This document shows, one piece after another, positions 39,485 through 52,356 of a stretch of 64,000 nucleotides of DNA. Numbering within the stretch: position 1 is the stretch's first letter; each line of letters begins with the position of its first letter. Both the position numbers and the translations under genes were made by a program. The notes below the pieces were generated by a model. It was not told the DNA's origin, did not search any database, and worked only from the letters and a program-made list of their open reading frames with translations. The DNA is from Casuarina equisetifolia (taxonomy: Eukaryota; Streptophyta; Magnoliopsida; Fagales; Casuarinaceae), in assembly GCA_028551475.1 (NCBI GenBank), contig CM052357.1, positions 186,001-250,000 of the forward strand, given 5' to 3'.

Positions 39485-42345
39485 TCTCAACGAAACTTGG
39501 ATTCTCACACTCTGGATGTTTCAATCAATCCCCTTTTTAGAATCCAAACTACGAGACAACCCATTTCAAGAGAATGGGTGTTGAGATTGGACTTCTAATC
39601 CAGCCTCACAATCCTTGTCAACCCCCCTACCGCTCTTTCTAGGAGTGCAAATCACCAAAATTGCAGAGAGAGAAAGAGAGAACACAGAGCAGGATGATAG
39701 GAGAACCACTTGCTTTTCACGAAACCAAAGGAGCTGTTTGAGGACAACATAAGCTATCAAACATACCTCATATTCGTTGGCAAACCAGCTTAATTTAGAA
39801 CTCCACGAAACCGCATAGAAAGAGAAACGAACTCCAGGAAAGACACAAAAACAGAGACACAGATCGAGCTCTCAAAAAAAGCTTAAGTTTTTGTAGCAAA
39901 AGGGACGAGGGTCGATGCTAAATTTGGAGTTCAAACTGTTATTTTCAGCAAGAGAAACAAAGGACGAGACTTCCGAGGAAGCTTCACGCGAGTCACAAAT
40001 ATAAAATCTCTGTTGTAGAAGACGAAAACAGAGCAGGCCAAAGAGGTTGGTGAGAGACGTTGGTTTTGAGCCGTTGGGGACGTGGGGACGTGGGGTCACA
40101 GACGCCATCCATCTATGGTTGGCGGAAAAGCAAAAATGTAAAGTCTAGGAGAGAGAAAAGCAGAGTAAATAAAGGGTTCTATCTGTATACACTAAATATA
40201 TTACTTATTTAGGTTCTGAATGTTAATTGTGTTACCATTTTCACACCTTCTAGCCCTGATTCTAGTCCTTTTCCTTCAATATCTACTGCTGTTAGGCTGT
40301 CAGAGACTCCCCCTTTCTCACTCATCCATCTGTTCTTTGCTTCTTGCTAATCCAATTCTAGAATATTTGTCTCATTTTCCACAAATAAAATGGATAAAAA
40401 AGATTGATAGAGAGAACAACCATTCCATGGTTATGAATTGTGGATATATCATTGACATCAAAATCATTTTCGGGATAAGTTTTCAATTATTGAAGACAAA
40501 GAGTTTTAGCAAAGTTAAAAGACTTAATCTAACAATTAATCTCAAACTTAAAAGATTTTTTTTTATAGGTTTTCTTTTAAGAACTTTTAGTACAAGTATA
40601 CAACATAAGAATGTTTTGCATACACTCCTACAAACACTGAGTATTATTAGGTTTTAAGTTACTAAAATGCATCATATTTAATTTAAATTTTGTTATCTTA
40701 TTGAAAAGATTAAAAAAAAATCATTTATTTGAGTTCGTAATTTTTTATGAGACTTTTGTCTTACACAAAGTCATATAAGTTTTGTTAATCTTATTTGAAC
40801 GTAATCTCTATTACTTGAATTGAAAAAAAGAAAAGAAAAGAAAAGAAAATACATAGTCATATGATTCTAGCCTTGGAACCCATTTAAATATTGTATATTA
40901 GAAGTGTTTAATAAGTCTATGTAGTTTGATTCATATGATTTGAATTTTACATCGTTATATAACATTAATTCTTGTTAAGAATGATAACATAAAAGCCATT
41001 ATAATATGTTGATGCTTAAAACTCATCTTTAAGTTATCATGTGTCAATACTTGATCGATTTTGATAGTCCTAGATGGTGACTTACATTAGCTTTTGACAG
41101 AAAACATAAAAACAACATAGTAATTTTCGTATTAAAATAAACCATAAATGACTTGTTCTACAATTCTTGTTTGTTTCAATTAAAAAAGAAAAAGAAAAGA
41201 AAAAGAAGAAGAAAAAAAAGACTCTCATGTCTTGCCAGCCTTTATCTTATATATTAAGAATGATTGATGAAGATATGTAGGTTGGTAGAAGCAGCTTCCC
41301 AAAGACGATGAGTAAACTGCAGGGGAATAAAAAGGAAGAAAACATCCCAAAGCACCAAGGAGTATGCGAAATGGGAACAATTTTTATTCCAAGTTGTTCA
41401 CTTTAAAAACTCCATAACTATCATAATTAGTTGCCTTGTCCTCCATGTAAATTTATTGATGATTAAACTAGAAAATTTTTGTAAGCAATTATGCAACATT
41501 TTGAATTGATGAAAGGGTAGAACAACAAAATGATCCGTTTAGAATAAAAAATTAAATCATGACATAAAGACAAAATACTAATTATGTAATAATAAATTTT
41601 ACCCAAAAAGCTAAAGTGTTGCATATTAGACAAAGAATCTAACATTAAAGAAGAAAGTATTTATAATATATCTTATAAATTTAAATAACTATTTTTCTCA
41701 ACGAAACTTTTTGAAGAAATAGAAGTTTAGACATTCTAAAAAGTATCAAAGCCATTTTTTTTCTTTGTATGATTAACATAATCTTAAATAATAAGTTAGT
41801 CTTTTGTTGATAAAAAGATTGAACTTGGACTATAAGAGAGTATTAGACAAATAATCCATATTAAGAAGAAAATACTTGTAATGTATTTTGTAAGTTTACA
41901 TATATTTTTTTTAATGAATATTTTTTAGGAGAGATAAACACAGACCTTGAAATGAGAAAATATTGAAAAGATCTAAGCTTATAGACTATGAAAAATAATA
42001 GATAAAGAGTCACATGCTTCATAAGAAAATGCTAAGAATATACTTTATAAGTTAAAATAATCATTCATTAAAAAGATATATACATTTGGACCTTTTACAT
42101 TGCAAAAATAAACTATAAAAGAATAGATGAAATCAATAATGGGTCGATAAGATTAAGAATTAATGGAATCAAAAGCCATCGATCGTTTGATGGGTTTTTC
42201 GATGAAGGTGGGGGGACGTGGCGGAATCCAGGGACAAACGATAATCACTTCGCCGCACAGGATTGAACGGGACTCAGGTGGTGGAGAGCCGATACGAACC
42301 CCTGAGACTGCTATTGCTTGTCGACAGCGAGAGAGACTGTAAGAT
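39485..42345. other. Divergent intergenic region: RING-gene leader and AT-rich repeats
   Basis: From 39,485 to about 40,150 the minus strand probably carries the 5' UTR and promoter of the RING gene. It holds an upstream ATG frame of 78 codons (39,872-40,108) and a possible donor (GAG|GTATG, about 39,768) for a 5' UTR intron. From 40,200 to 42,100 the DNA is AT-rich with imperfect repeats near 41,650, 41,870 and 42,020. The last 200 bases, which are GC-richer, are the likely promoter and leader of the small plus-strand gene. Confidence 0.45.
41645..42080. repeat. Three imperfect copies of an AT-rich repeat
   Basis: A block reading roughly aagaaNatNctNNNaatatNtNttNtaagttNa occurs near 41,650, 41,870 and 42,020, each followed by an A/T-rich stretch with tcattNaa-like words. 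The copies lie close together but are unevenly spaced, at about 220 and 150 bases. Confidence 0.4.
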
Positions 42346-45300
42346 ATGGCGTGGAGCGCGACGATGATCGGAGCCCTGCTCGGATTGGGCACCCAGATGT
42401 ACTCCAACGCCCTCCGGAAGCTTCCCTACATGCGCCGTAAGTCTCCGTTGATGTTCTAAGATCCACTTCTCTTCTCCTTCTTTCGTTTCCTCCGGCTCAA
42501 ACAATCTTGTTGATTGTTGTGCGTTAGATCCATGGGAGCACGCGTTGGGAATGGGGATTGGGGCCTTGTTTGTGAACCAGCTCGTCCAATGGGACGCCAA
42601 GCTCCAGGAGGACCTCGACAAGCTGCTTGTCAAAGCCAAGGCCGCCAACGAGCGCCGCTACTTCGGTATTCTTTCTTTTCTTTCTCTGTTGGCTTGCCTT
42701 TGAATCCCTTTCTGCTGGGTCTCGGTCGATTGCTATGTTTCGTGTGATTATTCTCACTTAGGAGTTCGTCACGGAAAGAATTGCCTTTTTGCTTTCTTCA
42801 ACTAAATTGCCTATGTTGGTGAAAATCCCAAATAATGTCATGGCTGCTGAGGTGAAAAAATTGGAAATTGGCAGCCAAAAGATATTATCAAGTTTGATGG
42901 GTACTTCTATGGCATCAGACGAAGGTGTTGATATGACCATCCGAAGTGTCTATGTCACTTTTATTGGATTTCCTGATGATGTTTCTAATTTATTAGCTTG
43001 CTTGTATGGTATCTGAATCCGTATGCTAGAACAGAATTTTTCTTTTTGGGTTTTGTTTTTGGTTGGGGGCGGGGGGTGTTGTTCGGATGGGTGAAATTAT
43101 TCCCTCTTGTAGCCTGTTTTTTGGCCTTTGAAGTTGTCCCACTTTGGTTGCTTCACTGTGAGGAATGTTGTAATGGTCATCCACTGTGGTCTGGGTTCCA
43201 AATTGAATGGTTTCGTTTACAAAACTAAGGTGTTGTTTCCTTGGTCCAAACTGGGGTCTGGTGATAGGTACAGCAGGAGTTTAAGTGCTAGAGAATCTTT
43301 GTAGCTATGGACGCCTATAGCTGATAACTTGTGCCAAGAATAAGAGGAGCCAACGAACTGAAAGATGCACCTGGGAGAGCCTGGGAGTCTAAAGCATTAG
43401 CATTAATTCTTAGAAGGGAGTTTAGAATCACCCTACTCTTGAGTTTGGATGGAAGAACCGGTGAACCCAGCATGAGTTTGGAGTTGCATTGATGTGTTTA
43501 CCTGTGAAGCAAATGCCCCCTTTCCCACTCAACTAGTTGCTGAATGCCAAGGAAGAAGTGAAACAATGCAACCAGTCACGGTACAGACATTAAACAACCT
43601 GAGTAGCTTCGCTACCCCAAAAAGAGATAGTAAAAGTCAAAAGGGAAATAACTTCACACTTAATTCTTGAGTTTAACTTGTCAGATGCTCAATCCATTTT
43701 AGATTCTGCAAGACAGCTTAGGAATAGTAGAAAGTTACCATAACCTAATGGGTTTGCTTTGGAGGAAGCTGAAAAATGTGAACCTTTCAACAAACCTCTT
43801 AAAGGGGAGAACAATGAGGCCCCACCATGGGGAGAATTGTGATGTCATTGTCTGGAGCATGAGGCTCCATTATCGTCTACGTTTCATTATCTCCTTCCCT
43901 CCTAAAGAGATTAAACCCCTAGATTTTAGTGGAGCTTGGTATGAATTAGTCCAGTAGAAAGAGTTCCTGCGTTGGTCTTTGCTCAGGAACTGGATAGAGT
44001 GATGTCTTCAGATCTCCGTTAGGAATCTCACTGAATGTTTCCTTAAGTGACTTCTTTTTCTGTATCAATCCTTGAGAAGTTATGGAGGAGTCAAATGAGA
44101 ATTGACTGAGTCTCTTTGCTTTGTTCTTTCTTTGGAAGATATATTAATTAGTTGCAAAGAAGAGTGTAAGCTTGGAGCCCTACCAAAAGTATTACAAATA
44201 TTTTCTTTTCCAAATCAAATAAATGATTTGCACCATAGATGCTGTCATGCTTTGAAATCCATCTCATTTCTTTTCTTCAAAAATTTTGTAGTACTATTTT
44301 GGGTTTGTACTCAGTTCGAGTATAGAGGTTCAAATAAGAGTAGTGTTCTTGTTGTCAGTAACATTCCCATGTCTAAACTGGAAAGTTATATGGATTTGAG
44401 GGAGGTATATCAAATTTGCAAAGGACCTCTGAAACATCAGCACTTTTTAGGCTGTAGAAGACAGAAAGCGGGGAATGAAGGGATAGAGTAGGAATATGCT
44501 CTTGAAAGAAGGGTACCTGTCCAACATCCATACTGACAAACCATTTAAACAGCGTGGGTTTTGCCGTGCCTTGTGGCACAGTTGTGGAAGTATAGAAAAA
44601 GAGAGAGTATTGTGGTTGGACCATCGCTTTATCTATTCAAATGGTAAGTCATCGTTGTTCTAAGGAATTGGTAGTAGGTCAGGGTTGCATGGTAGCAAAA
44701 TGACATAGTTGCAAACAATTAATTTGCGCAACAATCTAAAGTGGAACAGTTTTTCCTTAAATGTGGCTTCACCCATCATTGATTCAACATTTTAGTTGAG
44801 TTCCCAGTTTTGCTAGCAAATTGGTTGGGAGAGAAAATGGTTGACTAATCCCTTCAGACGCAGGGCAAGCTGACAGCCGTGCCCTAACATAGACAAGGCT
44901 GCCTTCGCTACTTTCTTGACTCTTTCCTATGTTGTACTAAGGCAGGGTGTTTAGCTGGACTGTTTTCATAGACTTTAGATCAGCAGCACAAGCTGAGCAA
45001 TAGCACACAAGTACAACTGACCTTTCGGTACATGTTTAACTCACAATTCAGTGTACTCTTTCATGTCTTCATAGTTGGATTTGTCCTGATACATTTTCCG
45101 GTTTGATTACTGTTGGGAATTGAATGTAAATAGCATGGACTAAATCCTCCCCTTCCTTAGTCAATTAAATCTGCCCATTTATTAATCAGCTATGGATAAG
45201 TTGTCCTCCGGCAACCTCTCTGTGGTGGTTGTTAGCCACCCTAAAAACCTACGTGTTTGAATCTTCTGGGAGTTGAACTGGTATTTGTTTCCACTGGGAA

Positions 45301-45496
45301 CTCCTTCGCTAAGATTTTTCTGTTTCTGGACATTTTCTTTGATCTAAATAATTAATTTCTGAAGCTTTTGGTTTGTGAAAGCGAGTATTAAAAGCTTGGT
45401 GTTTGTTACTGTCTGTGGAATCGTTTTCTCTTTTCTACAAATTCCTTTATTTATTTTATAATTTTAATATCGATTGCAGATGAAGATGATGAGTAG
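42346..45496 (+). CDS. Small mitochondrial-type membrane protein, probable plant complex I accessory subunit
   Basis: Three exons (42346-42436, 42528-42665, 45480-45496) join in frame to 81 residues, from MAWSATMIGALLGLGTQMYS to ERRYFDEDDE. There is one hydrophobic segment near the N-terminus (MIGALLGLG) and a second weaker one (GMGIGALFVNQ); the rest is charged and helical. From memory, it closely matches a small conserved plant protein (At4g20150-like) that structural work on plant complex I has listed as a plant-specific subunit (NDUX1). I give the name as recollection only. The last coding exon is just 17 nt (DEDDE and stop) after a 2.8-kb intron, yet donor, acceptor and phase all fit. 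It converges with the GSO1 gene, leaving a 0.9-kb gap. Confidence 0.82.
42666..45479 (+). other. 2.8-kb intron of the small mitochondrial protein gene
   Basis: It starts GTATTC and ends TTGCAG. No gene is recognised inside. Base composition is closer to average than the intergenic DNA, and some parts (about 43,240-43,960) could be an old transposon insertion, but I see no terminal repeats or domains. Confidence 0.6.
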
Positions 45497-46418
45497 CTTG
45501 CTTTTCCCCATGATTTGTTGCATCTGCAGATGGGGCTTCGCCTTGAAGTTGGAGATGTTTACTTTTCGATTAAATGTTTCACTGTTTGTAATGTTGTTAG
45601 AACTCTTCCAACCATCTATTTACTTTTTGCTAAACAAAATCTTTTGAAAGGCTTTCATAATCGAAACATGCTAATGCAAAATATCCATCAATAAATGGAA
45701 TCACAGAGCTTTGCTCTTTCTAGCAAGATCACTTCAAATAAAAATTTTGTTATCTCATGCCTTGACTTATATGATTTCGGATTTAAACTTGCATGTATAT
45801 TTAAAACTCATTCATGCGATAGAGATGAACCGCAGTGGAGTATGTTTATACTCTTTTGGGGTTAAATTGAATTTCAAACACGTTGAAATGAAACATTTAA
45901 TGGCTTCAATGCACTAGAGTAACATACCTCACTATCTTTTACTTTGATTAACTCGTGCTTTAATTGTGAAGGAAACCTATACAGGGTTGCACTATACTCC
46001 TGGCATCTGTAAGTATGAACTAATTTTAATTACAGAGTAGCTCTAGAACAAGATGAAATACGTAAACCCTGTCATTTATGTTGTTCGAGCTATATGTATG
46101 CTTCAAAAGTTCCCAACTCGACTAGTTTTAAGAGTGACAAATCACTACTTGTATAGGTAGTATACTCGTGAAAACTGGACTGTTTCTAGTTCCATTGATA
46201 TCACTCCAATAAAACAATCTCTATGCATGGGAGAACAGCCTTATATTCGAGACCGAGATCTCCAAAATGCTCAAAATAAAGAGAAGTTAAATTTGTACAT
46301 AGAAAACTGCACTAGGATAAAGGTACAGCAAAAGTGCTACGAAACAAAAGCTAGTTGCAGCAGGCTCCCTCTTTATTCTGATATTGTAGCTTCAATCTTC
46401 TCATACATGATTAATCAA
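45497..46418. other. Convergent intergenic region with 3' UTRs
   Basis: It should contain the 3' UTRs of both flanking genes. On the minus strand AATAAA (46372-46377) lies about 42 bases after the GSO1-type stop and is a likely poly(A) signal. No coding content is seen. Confidence 0.55.
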
Positions 46419-49400
46419 TTATGCATAAGGATCCATATTGATCTTTGTGAAGTCCACCGTCCTATTGTTGAACACTTGTAGAAGGAGCTCACATGCCTGC
46501 CTTGAAGATGGCCTTTCCTGCGGAGTAGTTTTTGTGCACTGCAGGGCTATTTCAAGCACTTGGAAGGCTGCAAATTCTTCACCCTCTAAAAGTGGTTTCA
46601 ATCTAGGATCGATCAACTCCTCGCGGCCAGAACCTGGCATCTCTATATGCGTCTCCACCCATCTCACCATGTCCATATCCACACCAAAAGTCCCATCAGT
46701 CGGCATCTTTCCACTAACAAGCTCCATTAGAACAATGCCCATGCTGTAAACATCACTCTTTTCTGTTGCCTTCAGCGAATATGCATACTCTGAAACCAGG
46801 TCAAATTAAAGTTAAGATAAAAATCATATGGGACAAAAGAGTTTGGTTCACTACATATGAATCAATTGGAAGGTGGAATAATGCTGATGGCAAATAATAC
46901 CGAATGTGAAGTTATTGACACAAGCACCATTCGAATATAAGACAAAAGGAGGAACCATGAAAGTCTTTAAAGGTGCGCTTGTGATGATGAAAGGAGAAAG
47001 AATAAATGGATAAAAGCATGAACTATTGAATGTACCTGGAGCTATGTAGCCATATGACCCAGCAAACCATGTATTTGATTCGGTGTTAGAATCATAATCC
47101 TCAATGACTGCTTTTGCAAGCCCAAAATCCCCCAAATGTGCCTCCACATTGGAATCTAGCAAAACATTGCTTGATTTAATGTCCCTGTGAATGATCTTTG
47201 GTACACAATCATGGTGGAGATACTCTACTCCTTGAGCTAATCCTACTGCAATCTTCAGCCTTGCATCCCAATCAAGGCTCTTTTTCTTCTTGCCACTTAG
47301 CTGTTGTCCATGCAGCCAATCCCATACGCTTCCGTTCTCCATGTACTCATATAGCAACAGATTCATACCTGCTCCTTTGTTGCTACAGTAACCCATCAAC
47401 TTGACCAGATGCCTGTGCCTAGTTCTCCCAAGCGTCTTGACCTCCCTTGTGAAGCTTTTGTTCAGCAGAAGATCTTCTTTCCACAGTATCTTCTTAACTG
47501 CCACTGTTTCTCCTGAGGGCATTTCAGCTTTGTAAATCTTTCCCGAACCTCCTGAACCAATTAGGAACTCTTCGCTTAGATAGTTTGTGGCTTTCATAAT
47601 GTCATCCCATTTGAAATCTCGCTTTGCAGCACCGTTTTGGAAGAGTAATCTTCTCTGTGCCTGGGAAGAGCTAGATGAATATACACATTTCACTTCAATG
47701 GCTTTTCTGAGTTCTCGTTTGTGCTTCACAAAGAGGATGACCACAAGTGCCAGCAGACCCATTGCAGCTAGAGTCGATACTGCAGAGATGACCACCACTG
47801 ATGCTTCACTTAAACTGGAGCTCCGGTTCCTGGATGCAGCGCCATTGCAGCGACCGAGAGGACTTCCGCAAAGATGAAGATTTCCTTCAAATACGTCGGC
47901 TGGCCAGTGTGAGAACTGCTTGTCCAACTTTCCTTGAAGATTGTTATAAGACAGATTGAGCTTTCCCAAGCTGATCATATCCCCAAGTTGGGATGGAACC
48001 TTTCCAACGAGTTGATTGTGAGAAAGATCAAGTGCCTCGAGTTTGGACAGTGTTGAAATTGAAGGTGGGATTTCACCAGTAAGATTGTTGTAGCTGAGGT
48101 CTAGCATGATTTGTAGGTTCTGAAGCTGAGCAAACTCAACAGGGATTTCACCGCTAAGTCTGTTTCTTGAGAGCCGAAGCTCATACAGCTTGCCTAGCTT
48201 ACCTATTGCAGGAGGAATTGGTCCAGAAAACAGGTTATTGTCTAGGTTCAGGACATTAAGTAATCCCAAGTTGCCAATTTCCGAAGCGAGAGTTCCATTA
48301 AGTGAATTGTCATTCAGAGAAAGTACTAGCAATTTAGAACAATTGCTTAGTTCTGCAGGAAGAGGCCCCACTAACGAATTGTTGGAGAGTTTAAGCTCTC
48401 CCAGCTGAGGTAAACTTCCTAGCCATGAAGGCACTGGCCCAGAAAGAAGGTTATTGTTTAGATCAATATGGCCCAGTTTCTTGCACAATGAAAGCTCAGC
48501 TGGTATTTCTCCGGTGAGTGAATTGCGAGAGAGGTCTAACAGAGATAGTTCATGGATATTTCCTAAAGTCCTCGGGATTTTCCCAGTAAATTGGTTGTTT
48601 CCTAATCTTAACCTCTCGAGGAAAGGAGAGTTTCCCAAGAGGGAAGGAATCTCCTGGTCAAATGCATTGTTTGTGACATCAAACGAAAGAAGAGAATGTG
48701 AACTGCACAGTGCTTCAAGGCTACCATTCAATCTGTTTTTTGACAGATTCACTCTCGTCAGGTTTGCAACATTAACCAACGTTTCAGGAAGATTACCTTC
48801 AAGCGAGTTGTTGTAAAGCATGAGCTGTTCCAAAGCCTCCAGGAAGCCAAAGGTCACAGGAATTCCACCGGATAGATTGTTGTCTGCCAAGTCCAGAATA
48901 GTCAGCTGGTGACAGTTTCCCAGTGTGGAGGGAATTTCACCCACAAGTTCGTTCTGCCTCAGATGAAGAAAATTCAGCTGCTTTAGCCTCCCAATAGTAA
49001 CAGGAATTTCCCCACTGAAATGGTTTCCGAAAAAATCAATCATTTGCAAGCTTGAACAGTTGCCAATCTCCAAAGGGATCTCCCCAGATAACTGGTTATC
49101 ATATAGATACAAAATTTCGAGCTTCCCAAGCATGCCAAGCTCTTTAGGCAGAGTGCCATACAAGTTGTTATGGTACAGTGCAAGTGTCTGCAGATTACTC
49201 AGGTTCCCAATGGATGGAGAAATCGAGCCCACCAAGCTGTTGTTGTGGAGCAAGACATCAGTCAGGCCAACCATCCCGTATAGTTCAACTGGTATAGACC
49301 CATTAAGCGTGTTGTTGGACAAATCAAGCTGTTTCAGTGATTGACACTGGCTCAACTCCACGGGGATTTCACCGGATATCTGAGTCTCGGCTAGCATCAA

Positions 49401-50444
49401 TTCCTCCAAACTGGTTGTGTTCGAACATATGTTTCTTGGAATGACACCAGAAAGATTGTTGTTTGACAAAACCAAGAAAACCAGCTGCCCCATGTTGCCT
49501 AATTCCTCGGGAACGCCTCCACTTAGCCTGTTCATCGACAAGTCGAGGTTTTGGAGGTTACCCAGTTGAGCTAGAGAACTTGGAATTGGACCCTCAAGCC
49601 AGTTCCCCATGAAATTCAGGTATACGAGCTGACTCAATCCACCGAGTTCGCTTGGTATCTCACCGGAGAGTGTATTGTTGGCGAGGTTAAGAAGTTGGAG
49701 ATTCTGGAGGCGACCCAACTCCGCTGGGATTGATTCATTGAGGCTGTTTTCAGCAGCGGTGAAGACTGTCAGGCTCGAGCAGTTCCCAAGCTCGGCTGGA
49801 ATCGGACCCTCGAGTTGATTTTGTTGGATAATCAAGTTCTCGAGTTGGTCGAGTCTTCCGAGTTCCGAGGGTATTGGACCAGTGAGACTGCATGAGGCCA
49901 AGCCAAGAGTGACTAAATTGACAAGATTGCCAAATGAGGAGGGAATCGGACCAGTGAGATCATTGTCACCGATTCTCATGACTCGGAGACTCCTGAGCAA
50001 GCCGAGCTCAGCTGGGATAGGACCAGTGATCTGGTTGGAGAAAAGAAGCAACGACTCCAGAGCAGAAAGGTTGGAGAGATTAGGTGGAATGGGACCGGAG
50101 AGGCGGTTGGAAGAAAGATCAAGGTGGAGCAGGTCTTGCAAACGACTGAGCGACTTTGATATCGTCCCGGCCAGTGACGAGTCAGAAAGGTTGAGACCAA
50201 TCACCTTCACTGAACCATCCACCGAGTCTAAACCACAAGCAACCCCTCCCCAGGCACAGAAATTCGGATTGCTTTCAGACCAGTCATGTAAAACTTCTTC
50301 TGGGTCCTCTACAAATGACTTCTTCACCTCAAGAAGCACCGTTAAAGCGGAGCTACTATCCCCACTCGAGACGAGCTGAGAACAGAAACTCATCGAAAGA
50401 ACAATGAGAACAGATAAACAACGTGCTAAACTAGTCATTTCCAT
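46419..50444 (-). CDS. GSO1: LRR receptor kinase GSO1/GSO2 (SGN3 type)
   Basis: Two exons (50444-47036 and 46789-46419) join in frame to 1259 residues, against about 1250 in Arabidopsis GSO1/GSO2. The order is a signal peptide, an LRR cap (about 30-75), roughly 30 leucine-rich repeats and a WPADVFEGN capping motif. A membrane segment (about 880-905) precedes an active-looking RD kinase: IGSGGSGKIYKAEM (about 960), VAVKK (about 976), HRDIKSSN (about 1084), DFGLAK (about 1108), APEYAYS across the splice. Known receptors of this clade bind sulfated CIF and TWS1 peptides and control the endodermal Casparian strip barrier and the embryonic cuticle at the plasma membrane. LRR motifs such as FTAAENSLN, DVTNN and LDLADN agree with this clade. 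The single intron inside the kinase fits the family. GSO1 versus GSO2 cannot be settled from one locus. Confidence 0.95.
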
Positions 50445-52294
50445 GGAAGTTAAGCTCCAGCTCAGAAGAACTTCAGAAGAAAGCTTGGAGATCGGGAGAG
50501 CAAATGACTAACAGCTACATAGAAGGACAGAAACCAACTTGCTTGGAGTTCAACTCATCTGGTCTGCAGGCATTAAAGACAGCTCTGTGTTTTGACTTGT
50601 GGTGAAGGTGGTGAGGCTGAAATTGGCGGTGGTAGGAATGGCTTCTTGGTCTTTGAGTTGACAGAAGACACGTGGTTTGAACAAAGAAGGGATGCTTGTG
50701 AGGCTTTGCATGGGGCTATGCCCATGTTTCTTGAACTGTGGACGAAGATTGAAGGTTTGCATGCGTTGGAAAGTAGGTTTCTGCAGGGTATTTAAGTGGC
50801 CTTAAAACGGGTGAAACATACCAAGATATACAAGAGCAGCCATGAATGAGAGCACAAGCTTGTCTGGCTGGCGCAGCAATTGACATTAATAAGCCCCCAA
50901 CCTCTCCTCTACCTTTTAGAGAGAGAACTTAAACTACGAAGGTCAAACTGGGTCAGAGGAAGAATATTAAAGTATATTCAAGAAATGACAGAGGTCAGAG
51001 AGAGCAGAGGGCACAAACAATATAATACAACAAAATAATGTCAAAGACAGCCCGAGAACCCTTATATTAGAAGGTCCAAGTAATTCCTGTTCTCGAAAGT
51101 ATAATTCTTCAGCATGCAAAGACTTATATATGCCGGGGAACATACTCCTAAATATATATGAAATTTTATTTAAAGAAACAAAGAATTAATGAAGATATGA
51201 GATTGAAGGGGGGAGATACAGTGGTTGGATGGCCGACAAGGGGATGATAGACGTGGGTTTGCTTGTTTTAGTGTGTTAGCTAAATACGACCAAGACCCCT
51301 ATAAGAAAGTGAGCGGTTGAATTTCTATAATCCCCTTTCTGTTTAGAAAATGCACTTTTGAAGCTTCACAAAGTCAATGTAGTCCCCCACAAGCCCATGT
51401 CATTCTCTACGTTGCGCAAAACCTTCCAAATTCCAACTTACTCTTCGATTCTTTTTTTCTCTTAAGCCTTTGAATAATTACCACCTTTGCGAAGAAACGG
51501 ACGCTACGTTGTAGCTTAGAGAAAAAAGAATGATTTCTTCTGGCTTTTGGGGATATTATTGGGTTAAGCTACCAAATCCGTGTGTTCTTTTGTGGCCTTC
51601 CTTTGTTTGATCGGTTGCATGCAAACCCTGTTGCCTACTCCAAAATGCTTTCTTCTTCCCACTCAATTATCAAGTTTCTGCTATAAATAAAGTTATTTAT
51701 GTTTCTTATACTCTTCCTTTGTTTTGTGCAAGCAAATCCAACCTACTTCATCAGCTTGTATGGAGAAGTCTTGGAGTATTTGGCAAGTTTTGTGTAATGT
51801 GTTAGCATCCGTCAATTTCCTTAGAATACTCGACACCAGATAGATCTTATCAAGAAGTTATCATTCAATCATCTTATTTTCTAAGAAAGTGTGTTGAAGT
51901 TAACAGCATTTTCTTTGTGGTGCCACTTCAGCTAGGAAATTTGACATCAAAACGTGTTGGCTTCTCGTTGAAGGCACTGAAACCATTCATTCTTATTATC
52001 CTTATCTAATTGTTGAAATATGAGCACCATGTTTATGAGTATTGGGACGGCCATTTTTATGATTAGACAGACCCCTAATTTAGCCACTCTTGAAACATAC
52101 ATTTCAAAATCAATTTAAACTAGTAGTGTGTAGGTCAAAACCACTATGGTTAACCATTGTGCTAATAGATCAACTAGAAGTTGTGAGGAGAAGATGGGGA
52201 TACAAAGTGTCTCAAACACTCACCTTTAAGTGAGGATTTTCCAATAACTCCAACTAAACTACGAAATAGGTGATGTAAAACTTATTAGTGCAAA

Positions 52295-52356
52295 GTGAAG
52301 TATTTATCTGGTAAGTAACTTAATAATCTGAGTTACTTATAGGAAAAATACTTCAC
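52295..52356. repeat. Imperfect hairpin, 26-bp arms
   Basis: The arms 52295-52320 and 52331-52356 pair at 22 of 26 positions around a 10-base loop. A weaker outer pairing (CGAA..GTAAAAC blocks at 52,262 and 52,385-52,401) extends it to about 140 bases. It could be a MITE, or a small-RNA precursor. Confidence 0.6.

Noticed and set aside
49882..50379. Open frames antisense to the GSO1-type gene
   Set aside because: They are shadows of a long leucine-rich coding exon with no independent support.
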